Numbered from the stretch's first letter, positions 54,296 to 62,283 are shown. The stretch: 64,000 bases of DNA from an uncultured Flavobacteriaceae bacterium (GCA_937136455.1 CAKZOO010000066.1:92517-156516), one strand, 5' to 3'. Made by a program: numbers and translations. Notes: a model not told the origin generated them from the sequence alone.

Positions 54296-55692
54296 TATAT
54301 TGCCTGTGCTATTTCTAAGGCCTTGTGAAGGGCTCCTAATTTATTATAGGTTTCTTGGTTTTCACTTTCTGCTGAGGAAGCAGCTACGATTCCAGCTCCA
54401 GCTTGGAAATACAATCGATGATTCTTACTTAGGAAGGTTCGAATCATGATGGCGTGGTTGAAATTTCCACTAAAATCCATAAATCCTATGGCACCTCCGT
54501 AATAGCCTCTAGGAGTTGGTTCATACTTTTCGATGAGTTCCATTGCCATATGCTTTGGTGCACCACTTAGGGTTCCAGCTGGAAAGGTGTCAGCGACAAC
54601 TTCCATTGTTGATACTGACTCTTTAATTTGAGCAGTAACCTTAGACACTAGGTGAATGACGTGAGAAAAGTACTGTACTTCTCTGTAAGTTTCTACTTCT
54701 ACTGATTTACCATGTCTGCTCAAGTCATTTCTAGCTAAATCGACAAGCATCACATGCTCTGCATTTTCTTTTTGATCTGCTGCCAACTTTTTAGCTAATT
54801 CAGCATCTTGTTCATCGTTTCCTGTGCGTTTAAATGTTCCAGCAATAGGATGAATTTCAGCCTTTTTATCTTTTACGATCAGCTGAGCTTCAGGAGAGGA
54901 ACCAAAGAGTTTGAAGTTTCCGTAATCAAAGTAGAATAAGTAAGGAGAGGGGTTTACTGTTCTGAGTGCTCTGTAAACATTAAACTCATCACCGCTAAAG
55001 CTTTGTTCAAATCTTCGAGAGAGTACTAATTGGAAAACATCTCCTCGTTGACAGTGTTGTTTAGCAGTTTCAACTAATCTTTTAAAATCCTCATCTGAAA
55101 TATTGGTAATGGCATCTCCTTCTTTTGAAAAATCATAAGTCGGATAATTTTTGCTCTTTAGCAGAAGCTCAATTTCTGCAATGTTATTTTCTGATTCAAA
55201 ACAATGAGCAAACAAATAGGCCTCATTGTTAAAATGATTGATCGCAATGATATTTTGGTATACGGCGTAGTAAAGGTCTGGGATCTGAGTCGCATCTTCC
55301 GTTTTTGAGATCTCTATATCTTCAAAATAACGAACCGCATCGTAATTCATATAACCAAAGAGTCCTTGATTGATGAATTTAAAATCTTCATTGTTTGTTG
55401 AAAATTTCATAGAAAACTCAGAAATCAATCCAGGAACATCACTTGTGTGATCGAGTTCGATTTGCATTTTTGATCCATCTGGGAGGTTTTCGATATACTG
55501 GTTGTTCTCTACCAATACTGAAGCAATCGGATTAAAACACACATAGGAAAAGCTGTTGTCATTGGCGTGATAATCACTACTCTCCAATAAAATACTATTG
55601 GGATAATGGTCTCTTACCTTTAAATAGACACTTACAGGCGTAATGGTGTCAGCGATTATTTTCTTGTGATGTGACTGTAAATTATAAGTCAT
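54295..55692 (-). CDS. trpE: Anthranilate synthase component I
   Basis: A 465-residue chorismate-using enzyme, the first committed step to tryptophan. The ILLESS element (about 35) is the tryptophan-binding LLES motif, so feedback inhibition is expected. Catalytic segments are SPEAQL, HPIAGTFKRTG, HVMLVDLARNDL and PAGTLSGAPKHMAMELI. First structural gene of trpEGDCFBA, downstream of a leader peptide and attenuator. Confidence 0.96.
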   Translation of the reverse strand: MTYNLQSHHKKIIADTITPVSVYLKVRDHYPNSILLESSDYHANDNSFSYVCFNPIASVLVENNQYIENLPDGSKMQIELDHTSDVPGLISEFSMKFSTNNEDFKFINQGLFGYMNYDAVRYFEDIEISKTEDATQIPDLYYAVYQNIIAINHFNNEAYLFAHCFESENNIAEIELLLKSKNYPTYDFSKEGDAITNISDEDFKRLVETAKQHCQRGDVFQLVLSRRFEQSFSGDEFNVYRALRTVNPSPYLFYFDYGNFKLFGSSPEAQLIVKDKKAEIHPIAGTFKRTGNDEQDAELAKKLAADQKENAEHVMLVDLARNDLSRHGKSVEVETYREVQYFSHVIHLVSKVTAQIKESVSTMEVVADTFPAGTLSGAPKHMAMELIEKYEPTPRGYYGGAIGFMDFSGNFNHAIMIRTFLSKNHRLYFQAGAGIVAASSAESENQETYNKLGALHKALEIAQAI

Positions 55693-55705
55693 AAAAGATT
55701 GTTAT

Positions 55706-55742
55706 TTTAATTAAGAAAGGCCTGTCGTGATGACAAGCCTTT
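55706..55742 (-). terminator. trp attenuator (intrinsic terminator before trpE)
   Basis: On the minus strand, arms AAAGGCTTGTC and GACAGGCCTTT pair over 11 bp (one G-T) around loop ATCAC, followed by the U-rich TTTCTTAATT. It ends 13 bases before the trpE ATG and 38 bases after the leader peptide stop, the classical position of an amino-acid attenuator. Upstream, CTCAAT just before the leader stop can pair with ATTGAG (55757-55762) or partly with TGTGAG, candidate alternative structures. Confidence 0.8.
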
Positions 55743-55780
55743 ACAGTATTTTGATACTCAATAGGGACTAGCTCACAACC

Positions 55781-55831
55781 TTAAGATTGAGAGTTCCACC
55801 ACCATTTTGTATTAGTATAATTTTTATTCAC
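55781..55831 (-). CDS. trpL: trp operon leader peptide with three consecutive Trp codons
   Basis: A 16-codon frame starting with GTG and ending TAA, encoding MNKNYTNTKWWWNSQS. Three tandem TGG codons (55796-55804) sit near the end, as in leader peptides that sense charged tRNA-Trp by ribosome stalling. It lies between a consensus promoter and an intrinsic terminator before trpE. The GTG is four bases after the -7 element, so the mRNA may be leaderless. This fits the architecture of the known Bacteroid-trp RNA class; a search against that model was not possible here. Too short for routine gene finders. Confidence 0.82.
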   Translation of the reverse strand: MNKNYTNTKWWWNSQS

Positions 55832-55835
55832 GTTT

Positions 55836-55866
55836 CAAAGATAACAATCCTAATTTAAAACACCAA
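55836..55866 (-). promoter_or_regulatory. Promoter of the trp operon
   Basis: On the minus strand, TTG (55866-55864), a 20-base spacer and TATCTTTG (55843-55836), a full match to TTG-N(17-23)-TAnnTTTG. Four bases separate it from the trpL GTG. It lies immediately after the yceI stop codon. Confidence 0.75.
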
Positions 55867-55872
55867 TAAAAA

Positions 55873-56430
55873 TTAGAATTCTAAATCAACAACTAAATCA
55901 AACTCGTCGTAAATCGCTTTATCTCCTAAATTGTCAAAGAAACTTCCAGATCCGTACTTAATATCGTACTGTGCTCTGTCAATTTTTAGAGTAGCATTAG
56001 CTTTATTTCCATAAACAGCTAAAGTGAAGTTAATTGGATTAGTGATTCCTTTGATTGTTAAATCAGCAGTAACGTCATAAGAGTTTTTGCTGCTCGCTTT
56101 AACGTTGGTAAACACTAATGAAGCAGTAGGGTGTGATTCAACACCAAAAAAGTCATCCGACTTTAAGTGTCCATCTAATTTTTCTTTCCACTCTCCTTCG
56201 AGATCAGTTGAGGTTAAACTTGTCATGTCAACCACAAAAGATCCACCTGTAAGAGTGTCTCCACTAAAAATCAAATTTCCTTCTGAAAGATTAATAGTTC
56301 CGTAATGAGAACCAGTTACTTTGTAACCTTTCCACTCAACGGTAGAAGTTTTTACTGATTTTGATTCTTGAGCCAATGCTCCTAAAGTAAATAATGCAGT
56401 TAAAGCAATAGATAAAATTGTTTTTTTCAT
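55873..56430 (-). CDS. YceI-family periplasmic protein
   Basis: A 185-residue exported protein with signal peptide (about 1-20, ending GALAQ) and a YceI lipocalin-like barrel: VEWKGYKVTGSHYGTI, GGSFVVDMTSL, LKSDDFFGVESHPTASLVF and a C-terminal strand. YceI barrels bind isoprenoid-like lipids such as polyprenyl chains in structures; the ligand here is unknown. It starts 2 bases after the marR stop and is probably controlled by that regulator. Confidence 0.93.
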   Translation of the reverse strand: MKKTILSIALTALFTLGALAQESKSVKTSTVEWKGYKVTGSHYGTINLSEGNLIFSGDTLTGGSFVVDMTSLTSTDLEGEWKEKLDGHLKSDDFFGVESHPTASLVFTNVKASSKNSYDVTADLTIKGITNPINFTLAVYGNKANATLKIDRAQYDIKYGSGSFFDNLGDKAIYDEFDLVVDLEF

Positions 56431-56432
56431 GT

Positions 56433-56882
56433 TTAATTAAATTTATTTAAAAGTGTATTAAGTGTTTGGATGTCTACATCCGATAGTTCATCGAGTATTT
56501 TAGAATGCGTCTGTTCGACTACCATATCCATTTGTTGAAGTTGAGATGCTCCGAGGTCTGTGATGAGTATTTCCATCTTTCTTCGATTTTCTGGACAGAT
56601 ATTTCTTGTAACAAAACGCTTGTTGACAAGTTTATCTACAAGACGAGTGGTATTGCTCATTTTGCTCACCATTCGTTCATTGATATCTTTCATCGCTATT
56701 GCAACTCCTTTTTGACCTCTTAAAATTCGTAGTACATTGAATTGTTCAATAGAGACATCGTAAGCTTTTAATGCTTTGTTGAGTTGATCGTTAATTGAAT
56801 TACAGATCAAAGATAGATGGATAATTGTCCTTTGTTTAGGAGCTAGATTTACAGTTGATTTAATTTTTTCTTCAACATTCAT
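56433..56882 (-). CDS. MarR-family transcriptional regulator
   Basis: A 149-residue dimeric winged-helix regulator. The recognition region reads VAIAMKDINERMVSKMSNTTRLVDKL in two parts, and the wing contains ENRRKMEILITDLG. The ATG at 56882 is chosen; the longer frame starts upstream of the predicted promoter. It forms a two-gene unit with yceI, which suggests control of an envelope lipid-binding protein by a small ligand. The ligand is unknown. Confidence 0.9.
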   Translation of the reverse strand: MNVEEKIKSTVNLAPKQRTIIHLSLICNSINDQLNKALKAYDVSIEQFNVLRILRGQKGVAIAMKDINERMVSKMSNTTRLVDKLVNKRFVTRNICPENRRKMEILITDLGASQLQQMDMVVEQTHSKILDELSDVDIQTLNTLLNKFN

Positions 56883-56904
56883 GTATATAAAACATTTGTA
56901 GGTA

Positions 56905-56912
56905 CAAATATA
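56905..56912 (-). promoter_or_regulatory. Putative -7 element for marR-yceI
   Basis: TATATTTG on the minus strand, 22 bases before the ATG. The sequence between contains a TACAAAT/ATTTGTA inverted repeat (56892-56910) that could be the MarR operator; this is inference. Confidence 0.45.
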
Positions 56913-56961
56913 TAAAAAATATTTTATACTACAACTGCTTTTCACTTAATTAAAAAGAGTG

Positions 56962-56969
56962 TAATTTTG
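56962..56969 (+). promoter_or_regulatory. Putative -7 element for the rhodanese gene
   Basis: TAATTTTG, 19 bases before the ATG at 56989. Confidence 0.45.
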
Positions 56970-56988
56970 AGAATCTAGAACTAACACT

Positions 56989-57309
56989 ATGTCAAATTTA
57001 TCACAAGAAGCTTGGGCTTCACAATTAGCTCAAGACAAAAATGCCGTTGTAATTGATGTGAGGACCGCATCAGAACTAGAAGAAACAGGATATATTCCTG
57101 GAATGATCCATATGGATATTTATGAAGGTCAAGAATTTATCAATAAACTAGATCAATTAGATAAGTCGAAAAATTACTACGTCTACTGTAGATCGGGTCA
57201 GCGTTCAGGACAAGCCTGTGCTATCATGAATTCAAAAGGATTTGAAAATGCTTTCAACCTTATTGGAGGAATGTTGGAATGGGAAGGAGATCGAGAAGAA
57301 TTAAAATAA
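56989..57309 (+). CDS. Rhodanese-like domain protein
   Basis: A 106-residue cytoplasmic single-domain rhodanese. The active-site loop YCRSGQRSGQA carries the persulfide Cys (about residue 67), and VIDVRTASELEETGYIPGM is the conserved N-terminal part. Probably transfers sulfane sulfur; the acceptor is unknown. Followed closely by pspC and a K+ channel gene in the same direction. Confidence 0.92.
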   Translation: MSNLSQEAWASQLAQDKNAVVIDVRTASELEETGYIPGMIHMDIYEGQEFINKLDQLDKSKNYYVYCRSGQRSGQACAIMNSKGFENAFNLIGGMLEWEGDREELK

Positions 57310-57320
57310 TTATAATTAAA

Positions 57321-57551
57321 ATGAGATCTTATTTCTACGAATTCATCTATTTTCTTCAAAAACACGGTTTTCACGTGAGTAGGAGGATAGCTGACCGTTT
57401 GGGAATAAGAGCTCGATCTGTAAGATTGTCATTTGTGTACCTGTCTTTCGCTACGCTTGGATTTGGTTTTGCTTTTTACCTTTTTATGGGTTTTGTATTA
57501 AAAATTAAAGACTTGCTATACACCAAACGAACTTCGGTTTTTGATCTCTAA
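57321..57551 (+). CDS. PspC domain small membrane protein
   Basis: A 76-residue protein with a PspC-like domain: VSRRIADRLGIRARSVRLSF followed by one hydrophobic helix (about 35-58), ending in TKRTSVFDL. PspC in other bacteria senses membrane stress, but this short form stands alone. The ATG at 57321 is used rather than a start inside the rhodanese gene. It ends 2 bases before the channel gene. Confidence 0.85.
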   Translation: MRSYFYEFIYFLQKHGFHVSRRIADRLGIRARSVRLSFVYLSFATLGFGFAFYLFMGFVLKIKDLLYTKRTSVFDL

Positions 57552-57553
57552 AA

Positions 57554-58576
57554 ATGAATTTTTTTAAATCTAGATTTAATATTTCTATTGTTTTACTACT
57601 TATTATTTTAATAGTAGGGGTGATAGGGTATCGTTTGATAGCTGATTTTAGTTGGGTGGATTCTCTCTATATGACTGTGATTACGATATCTACTGTTGGA
57701 TTTAGAGAAGTCAATCCTCTTGATGATCAAACCAAAATATTTACAATCTTTTTAATTATTACTAGTATTGTAATTATTGCATTTTTCGCTAGAACTGTAG
57801 TAGAGTATTTATTGAGTAGAAATTCAATTGAAGCATTAAAATTAAGAGCCATGAAAAAAAAGATTGAAAAGATGAATGGTCATGTGATTGTTTGTGGGCT
57901 AGGAAGAAATGGATCACAAGCTGCTGAACGACTCATTACTTACAAAAAAGAATTCGTAGTCATCGAAAACAATCAAGAAAAGATCGACAAGTATAACTCT
58001 ATAGATGTAAACAACGTAATTGTGCTTAAGGGTGATGCTGGTGATGACAAAGTTTTGTTGGAAGCGGGAATTAAACATGCTAAATATTTAATAGCGGCAT
58101 TACCTGATGACGCCTCCAATTTATTTTTAGTGCTCAGCGCTCGTCAATTAAATCCTGATTTATTTATCATAGCAAGAGCTGAACAATATACGACCTGTTC
58201 AAAACTTGAATTGGCTGGAGCTTCAAAAGTAATCATGCCAAGCCGTATTGGTGGAGATCAGATGGCTTCCCTTGTGGTTACTCCTGATTTGATCACCTTC
58301 ATGGACAAATTGGCAACTCAAGGGGAACATATGAACTTAGAGGAATTGGATTTGTCTTACATTGAATCTATAGACGATCTAAAAACCTTAAGAGAATTAG
58401 ATTTAAGGAGAAAGTTTGGCTGTTCTGTGATAGGTTATGTAACTCCAAATGGGGAATATATGATTAATCCTGACGCAGATCTCAAGTTGGAATACAAAGG
58501 AAAAATAATTGTTCTAGGGAGAGCTGAGCAAATTGAATCTCTCAATAAGAAATTTAACATTAAACCAAAAGTGTAG
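57554..58576 (+). CDS. Two-helix potassium channel with cytoplasmic RCK (TrkA-N) domain
   Basis: A 340-residue protein with membrane helices at about 10-29 and 62-86 flanking a pore loop, then an RCK N domain (HVIVCGLGRNGSQAAERL, about 110) and a C-terminal TrkA-C-like domain (about 255-338). The filter region reads TISTVGFREV: TVGF is kept, but the usual second Gly is Arg51. Ion selectivity therefore needs testing. Predicted ion flux control by a nucleotide ligand. Confidence 0.9.
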   Translation: MNFFKSRFNISIVLLLIILIVGVIGYRLIADFSWVDSLYMTVITISTVGFREVNPLDDQTKIFTIFLIITSIVIIAFFARTVVEYLLSRNSIEALKLRAMKKKIEKMNGHVIVCGLGRNGSQAAERLITYKKEFVVIENNQEKIDKYNSIDVNNVIVLKGDAGDDKVLLEAGIKHAKYLIAALPDDASNLFLVLSARQLNPDLFIIARAEQYTTCSKLELAGASKVIMPSRIGGDQMASLVVTPDLITFMDKLATQGEHMNLEELDLSYIESIDDLKTLRELDLRRKFGCSVIGYVTPNGEYMINPDADLKLEYKGKIIVLGRAEQIESLNKKFNIKPKV

Positions 58577-58601
58577 GGTTGATACCAATTGATAACTTCA
58601 T

Positions 58602-58633
58602 AGACTGATCGCTTTCGAATCGGTCTTTTTTTT
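58602..58633 (+). terminator. Intrinsic terminator after the K+ channel gene
   Basis: AGACTGAT/ATCGGTCT arms (8 bp with one G-T pair) around CGCTTTCGA, followed by eight T (58626-58633). Confidence 0.8.
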
Positions 58634-58687
58634 ATATATTGGGCTTTATTAAAAAAAAACAGACTTAAAACAATCAAATATTCAATT

Positions 58688-60301
58688 ATGAAAAGTAAAA
58701 TCCTCTTATTATTTAGTTTACTAACTCCTCTTGCGATTTTTGCTCAAGAAAAAGGTTTGGACGAACGTGTAAACGATGCCTTTATGCCTTTTGCTGAGTG
58801 GTGGGAAGGTTTAGTTTTAACCAAAGTCAATCTTGGATTTGTTGAAATACCTATAGTGTTAATTCTCTTAATTGGAGGAGCAACTTTTTTTACGATCTAT
58901 TTTAAATTTCCTTCGATTACCAAAATGGGATTGGCAATACAAACAGTTCGTGGTAAATACGATGAGGTAGATCATCACGAGGCAGAAAATGCCGCTGTAA
59001 ACATTGTAGATGGCGATATTAAAGGAACAATAGAAGATGAGGGAAAAGAAGGTGAAGTATCACATTTCCAAGCGCTTGCTACTGCGGTTTCAGGAACTGT
59101 TGGTCTAGGGAATATTGCTGGTGTTGCTGTTGCTATAGCAATGGGAGGTCCAGGTGCTACCTTCTGGATGATTGTAGTAGGAATCTTGGGGATGTCTTCA
59201 AAATTTGTAGAGTGTACCTTAGGAGTGAAATACAGAGATGTGGATGAAAACGGAGTTGTTTACGGAGGGCCAATGTACTATTTATCTAGAGGACTGAAAG
59301 AAAGAGGATTTACTGGAATTGGAAAAGTATTATCAATTGTTTTTGCAATCCTCGTGGTAGGTGCTTCATTTGGTGGAGGAAATGCTTTTCAGTCGAATCA
59401 AGCAGCTGTTCAAATTTCAACGATGCTCAATCTAACTGGTGGATCAACTGGAGTGTTGATTGGAATTGTATTAGCAGTCTTAGTGGGTATTGTAATTATC
59501 GGTGGAATTAAGAAAATTGCTAGTGTTACCGAAAAGATTGTTCCATTTATGGCAGGAATCTACGTATTGGCTTCACTTGTAATTATTTTTGCAAATATCG
59601 AATATTTGGGAGCTGCTGTTTCACTTATAGTCGAAGGAGCATTTACACCTATGGCAGGTCTTGGTGGACTCGTTGGTGTTATCATCGTAGGCTTTCAAAG
59701 AGCTGCATTCTCGAATGAAGCAGGAGCAGGTTCTGCAGCGATTGCTCACTCTGCTGTTAAAACTAAATATCCAGCCAGTGAGGGTGTGGTAGCACTATTA
59801 GAACCGTTTATTGATACGGTGGTAATTTGTACGATGACTGCTTTGGTTATTATATTTTTCAATTTAGATGCAGGAGCATTTGATTATGGTAATCTACAAA
59901 ACAGTTCAGTAATTTTGAATAGTACTGGGGAGTCAATAGGAGGAGTAGATTTAACATCTATGGCATATGATTCTGTGATTCCAGGATTTAGATATGTTTT
60001 AACTGTTGCTATTGTGCTTTTTGCTTTTTCAACAATGATTTCTTGGTCTTATTACGGTCTTCAAGGTTGGAAATTCCTTTTTGGTAGAGGAAAAGCAGCT
60101 GATACCACTTACAAAGTATTGTTCTTGTTATTTGTAGTCATTGGAGCTGCAGCAACATTGGATGCGGTTATTAAATTCTCAGATGCAATGATTTTAGCAT
60201 TGGTATTTCCAAATATGATTGGTCTCCTCTTCTTATTTCCAAGAGTTAGAGAAGAATTGTCAAACTATACAAATGCAATTAAAGCAGTTGTAAAAAAATA
60301 A
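58688..60301 (+). CDS. Alanine/glycine:cation symporter (AgcS family)
   Basis: A 537-residue polytopic membrane protein with about eleven helices that imports alanine or glycine with Na+ or H+. Signature segments are GTVGLGNIAGVAVAI, GGPMYYLSRGL, and GFQRAAFSNEAGAGSAAIAHS. The N-terminus has a signal-like hydrophobic stretch (to about residue 20) before the first core helix, as often in Bacteroidota. Na+ coupling would fit the Na+ gradient made by NQR. Followed by a terminator that lies in the next gene. Confidence 0.93.
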   Translation: MKSKILLLFSLLTPLAIFAQEKGLDERVNDAFMPFAEWWEGLVLTKVNLGFVEIPIVLILLIGGATFFTIYFKFPSITKMGLAIQTVRGKYDEVDHHEAENAAVNIVDGDIKGTIEDEGKEGEVSHFQALATAVSGTVGLGNIAGVAVAIAMGGPGATFWMIVVGILGMSSKFVECTLGVKYRDVDENGVVYGGPMYYLSRGLKERGFTGIGKVLSIVFAILVVGASFGGGNAFQSNQAAVQISTMLNLTGGSTGVLIGIVLAVLVGIVIIGGIKKIASVTEKIVPFMAGIYVLASLVIIFANIEYLGAAVSLIVEGAFTPMAGLGGLVGVIIVGFQRAAFSNEAGAGSAAIAHSAVKTKYPASEGVVALLEPFIDTVVICTMTALVIIFFNLDAGAFDYGNLQNSSVILNSTGESIGGVDLTSMAYDSVIPGFRYVLTVAIVLFAFSTMISWSYYGLQGWKFLFGRGKAADTTYKVLFLLFVVIGAAATLDAVIKFSDAMILALVFPNMIGLLFLFPRVREELSNYTNAIKAVVKK

Positions 60302-60307
60302 ACTGTT

Positions 60308-60937
60308 TTGAACTTTTTAAAACCCCTTTCCGCTTCAGAGAAGATTCAAAGGAAAGGGGTTTTTTTATTGCTTTTAGTGATTGTGGTCATACAGTTATTG
60401 TACTGGAAGAGTGCTGAATTAAAAAAGACTGAGCTAGTATCCATAATTGATTTCAAAATGGATAGTACGATTAAAGTTAGAATTCAAGAGAAGAAAAGCA
60501 AACTTCTTTTACAGCCTTTTAATGCGAATTACATGACGGAATACAGGGCCTATGTATTAGGATTGAGTTCAGAGGAACTTCATAGACTCGAAACCTACAG
60601 GGCATCCAACAACTATCTATATAGTTTGGAAGATTTTCAAAATATCAGCGGAGTTGATGATACTCTTATGGTATTTTTAAAACCCTATCTAAAGTTTTCT
60701 AAAAAGAAAGATGATTCGATCGACAATTTATTTCAGTTGAAACTTAAAAACATCAATACGGCAACAGATGAGAGTTTAAAAGAGATTTATGGAATTGGAG
60801 ATGTGCTTTCAAAAAGAATAGTCGCTTACCGAAAATCGATAAATGGGTTCAAATCAATGGATGATTTATACAATGTCTACGGTCTTGATAGTCTTGTTGT
60901 AGCTAGGGTTAAGTCCTTTTATAAAATTTACGAATAA
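60308..60937 (+). CDS. Helix-hairpin-helix protein (ComEA-like) with N-terminal membrane helix
   Basis: A 209-residue protein with a membrane helix (about 17-33) and two helix-hairpin-helix regions (about 85-130 and 145-208; INTATDESLKEIYGIGDVLSKRI). HhH motifs bind DNA non-specifically, and ComEA-like proteins act in DNA uptake; that role here is inference. The start must be TTG at 60308, because the next ATG is after the membrane helix. A strong intrinsic terminator overlaps codons 4-20. Confidence 0.85.
   Translation: MNFLKPLSASEKIQRKGVFLLLLVIVVIQLLYWKSAELKKTELVSIIDFKMDSTIKVRIQEKKSKLLLQPFNANYMTEYRAYVLGLSSEELHRLETYRASNNYLYSLEDFQNISGVDDTLMVFLKPYLKFSKKKDDSIDNLFQLKLKNINTATDESLKEIYGIGDVLSKRIVAYRKSINGFKSMDDLYNVYGLDSLVVARVKSFYKIYE
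60319..60366 (+). terminator. Strong intrinsic terminator inside the helix-hairpin-helix gene
   Basis: Thirteen-bp perfect stem (AAAACCCCTTTCC at 60319-60331, GGAAAGGGGTTTT at 60351-60363) with a 19-base loop that itself holds CTTC/GAAG, followed by T through 60366. It should end the symporter transcript but sits in the first codons of the next gene. Confidence 0.85.
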
Positions 60938-60979
60938 CATTTTGTTTAATAAAAACGAAGAAAGATTAAACAAAATAGG

Positions 60980-61052
60980 TATATTTGTAGTATATTTGCT
61001 TTGAATTGAATTGTTCAATCAATCCAATACTGAGTTGATTTAATTATATTTG
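60980..61052 (+). promoter_or_regulatory. Cluster of three -7 elements before the acyl-CoA dehydrogenase gene
   Basis: TATATTTG occurs at 60980-60987, 60991-60998 and 61045-61052. The third is two bases before the first ATG (61055) and 14 before the second (61067). No well-spaced TTG is seen for any copy. Confidence 0.45.
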
Positions 61053-61054
61053 TA

Positions 61055-62230
61055 ATGAAATTAAAGATGAATACTACGCAGATGATTCAAACCGGATACG
61101 ACTACAGTGAGACTCAGCAGTTAATTGCTGATTCAGCTAAAAGCTTCGCAAAACAATATATTGAGCCTTTTGTAAAAGAGTGGGACGAAACTCAAGAATT
61201 TCCAGTTGAACTTATGAAGTTAGCTGGTGAGCATGGCTTTCTTGGAATTCTGGTGCCACATGAATACGGTGGATCTGAAATGGGGTATCATGAGTATATT
61301 GCCATCGTTGAAGAGATTTCAAAAATAGATCCTTCCATAGGTTTGTCTATTGCGGCTCATAATTCTCTTTGTACCAATCACATCCTAACTTTTGGAAATG
61401 AGTCTCAAAAAAGCAGATGGCTTCCAAAATTAGCGAAAGGTGAATTTATTGGTGCTTGGGGTTTAACAGAGCACAATACGGGATCTGATGCAGGAGCAAT
61501 GAGTACCACTGCAGTTAGAGATGGAGATCAATGGATCTTAAATGGAACAAAAAACTTTATTACACACGGTAAAAGTGGTGATATTGCGGTGGTTATTGCT
61601 AGAACTGGAGAAAAGGGAGCTTCCTCTAATGCGACTGCATTTGTCGTTGAGCGCGGTACTCTTGGGTTTTCGGCTGGAAAAAAAGAAAATAAATTAGGAA
61701 TGCGTGCATCTGAAACCGCTGAGATGGTTTTTGATCAGTGTGTTATTTCAGATGAAAATAGATTAGGAGAAGTAGGAGACGGGTTTAAACAATCTCTTGC
61801 TGTTTTGGACGGTGGAAGAATATCCATAGCAGCACTTTCTTTGGGAATTGCTAAGGGAGCATTTGAAGCTGCCTTAAAATACTCTAAAGAGCGCGAGCAA
61901 TTTGGTAAACCAATCAGTTCATTTCAGGGGATCTCCTTTAAATTAGCCGAGATGGCTACTGAAATAGAGGCGGCTACTTTACTGACTCATCAAGCAGCAG
62001 CAAAGAAAAATAGAGGGGAGCGTATCACCTTAGAAGGTGCTATGTGTAAGCTTTACGCCTCAGAAGCAGCTGTTAAAACTGCTAATGAAGCAGTTCAAAT
62101 ATTTGGAGGATACGGTTATATTAAAGATTTTCCTGTGGAAAAATTTTACAGAGATTCTAAGCTGTGTACCATAGGAGAAGGGACCTCTGAAATACAAAAA
62201 TTAGTCATCGCCAGAAATATTTTAAAATAA
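61055..62230 (+). CDS. Acyl-CoA dehydrogenase family protein
   Basis: A 391-residue FAD enzyme oxidising an acyl-CoA at the alpha-beta bond. Segments are WGLTEHNTGSDAGAM, FITHGKSGDIAVV, GGRISIAALSLGIAKGA and QIFGGYGYIKDFPVEKFYRD, followed by the catalytic Glu in TIGEGTSEIQ (about 376), the short- or medium-chain position. The substrate chain is unclear. If the nearest -7 element is used, the second ATG (61067, MNTTQ) would be the start. Confidence 0.92.
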   Translation: MKLKMNTTQMIQTGYDYSETQQLIADSAKSFAKQYIEPFVKEWDETQEFPVELMKLAGEHGFLGILVPHEYGGSEMGYHEYIAIVEEISKIDPSIGLSIAAHNSLCTNHILTFGNESQKSRWLPKLAKGEFIGAWGLTEHNTGSDAGAMSTTAVRDGDQWILNGTKNFITHGKSGDIAVVIARTGEKGASSNATAFVVERGTLGFSAGKKENKLGMRASETAEMVFDQCVISDENRLGEVGDGFKQSLAVLDGGRISIAALSLGIAKGAFEAALKYSKEREQFGKPISSFQGISFKLAEMATEIEAATLLTHQAAAKKNRGERITLEGAMCKLYASEAAVKTANEAVQIFGGYGYIKDFPVEKFYRDSKLCTIGEGTSEIQKLVIARNILK

Positions 62231-62232
62231 GT

Positions 62233-62264
62233 TTGTTAGATACTTATTTTTAGCTGTATATTTG
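62233..62264 (+). promoter_or_regulatory. Promoter of rpsU
   Basis: TTG at 62233-62235, a 21-base spacer and TATATTTG at 62257-62264, a full match to the flavobacterial promoter, giving a leader of about 30 bases. Confidence 0.7.
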
Positions 62265-62283
62265 CAATCCAAAATTCTAACAG

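Noticed and set aside
57279..57320. Longer start for the PspC gene inside the rhodanese gene
   Set aside because: The extra residues are highly basic and low-complexity, overlap the rhodanese C-terminus, and are absent from the expected small PspC form.
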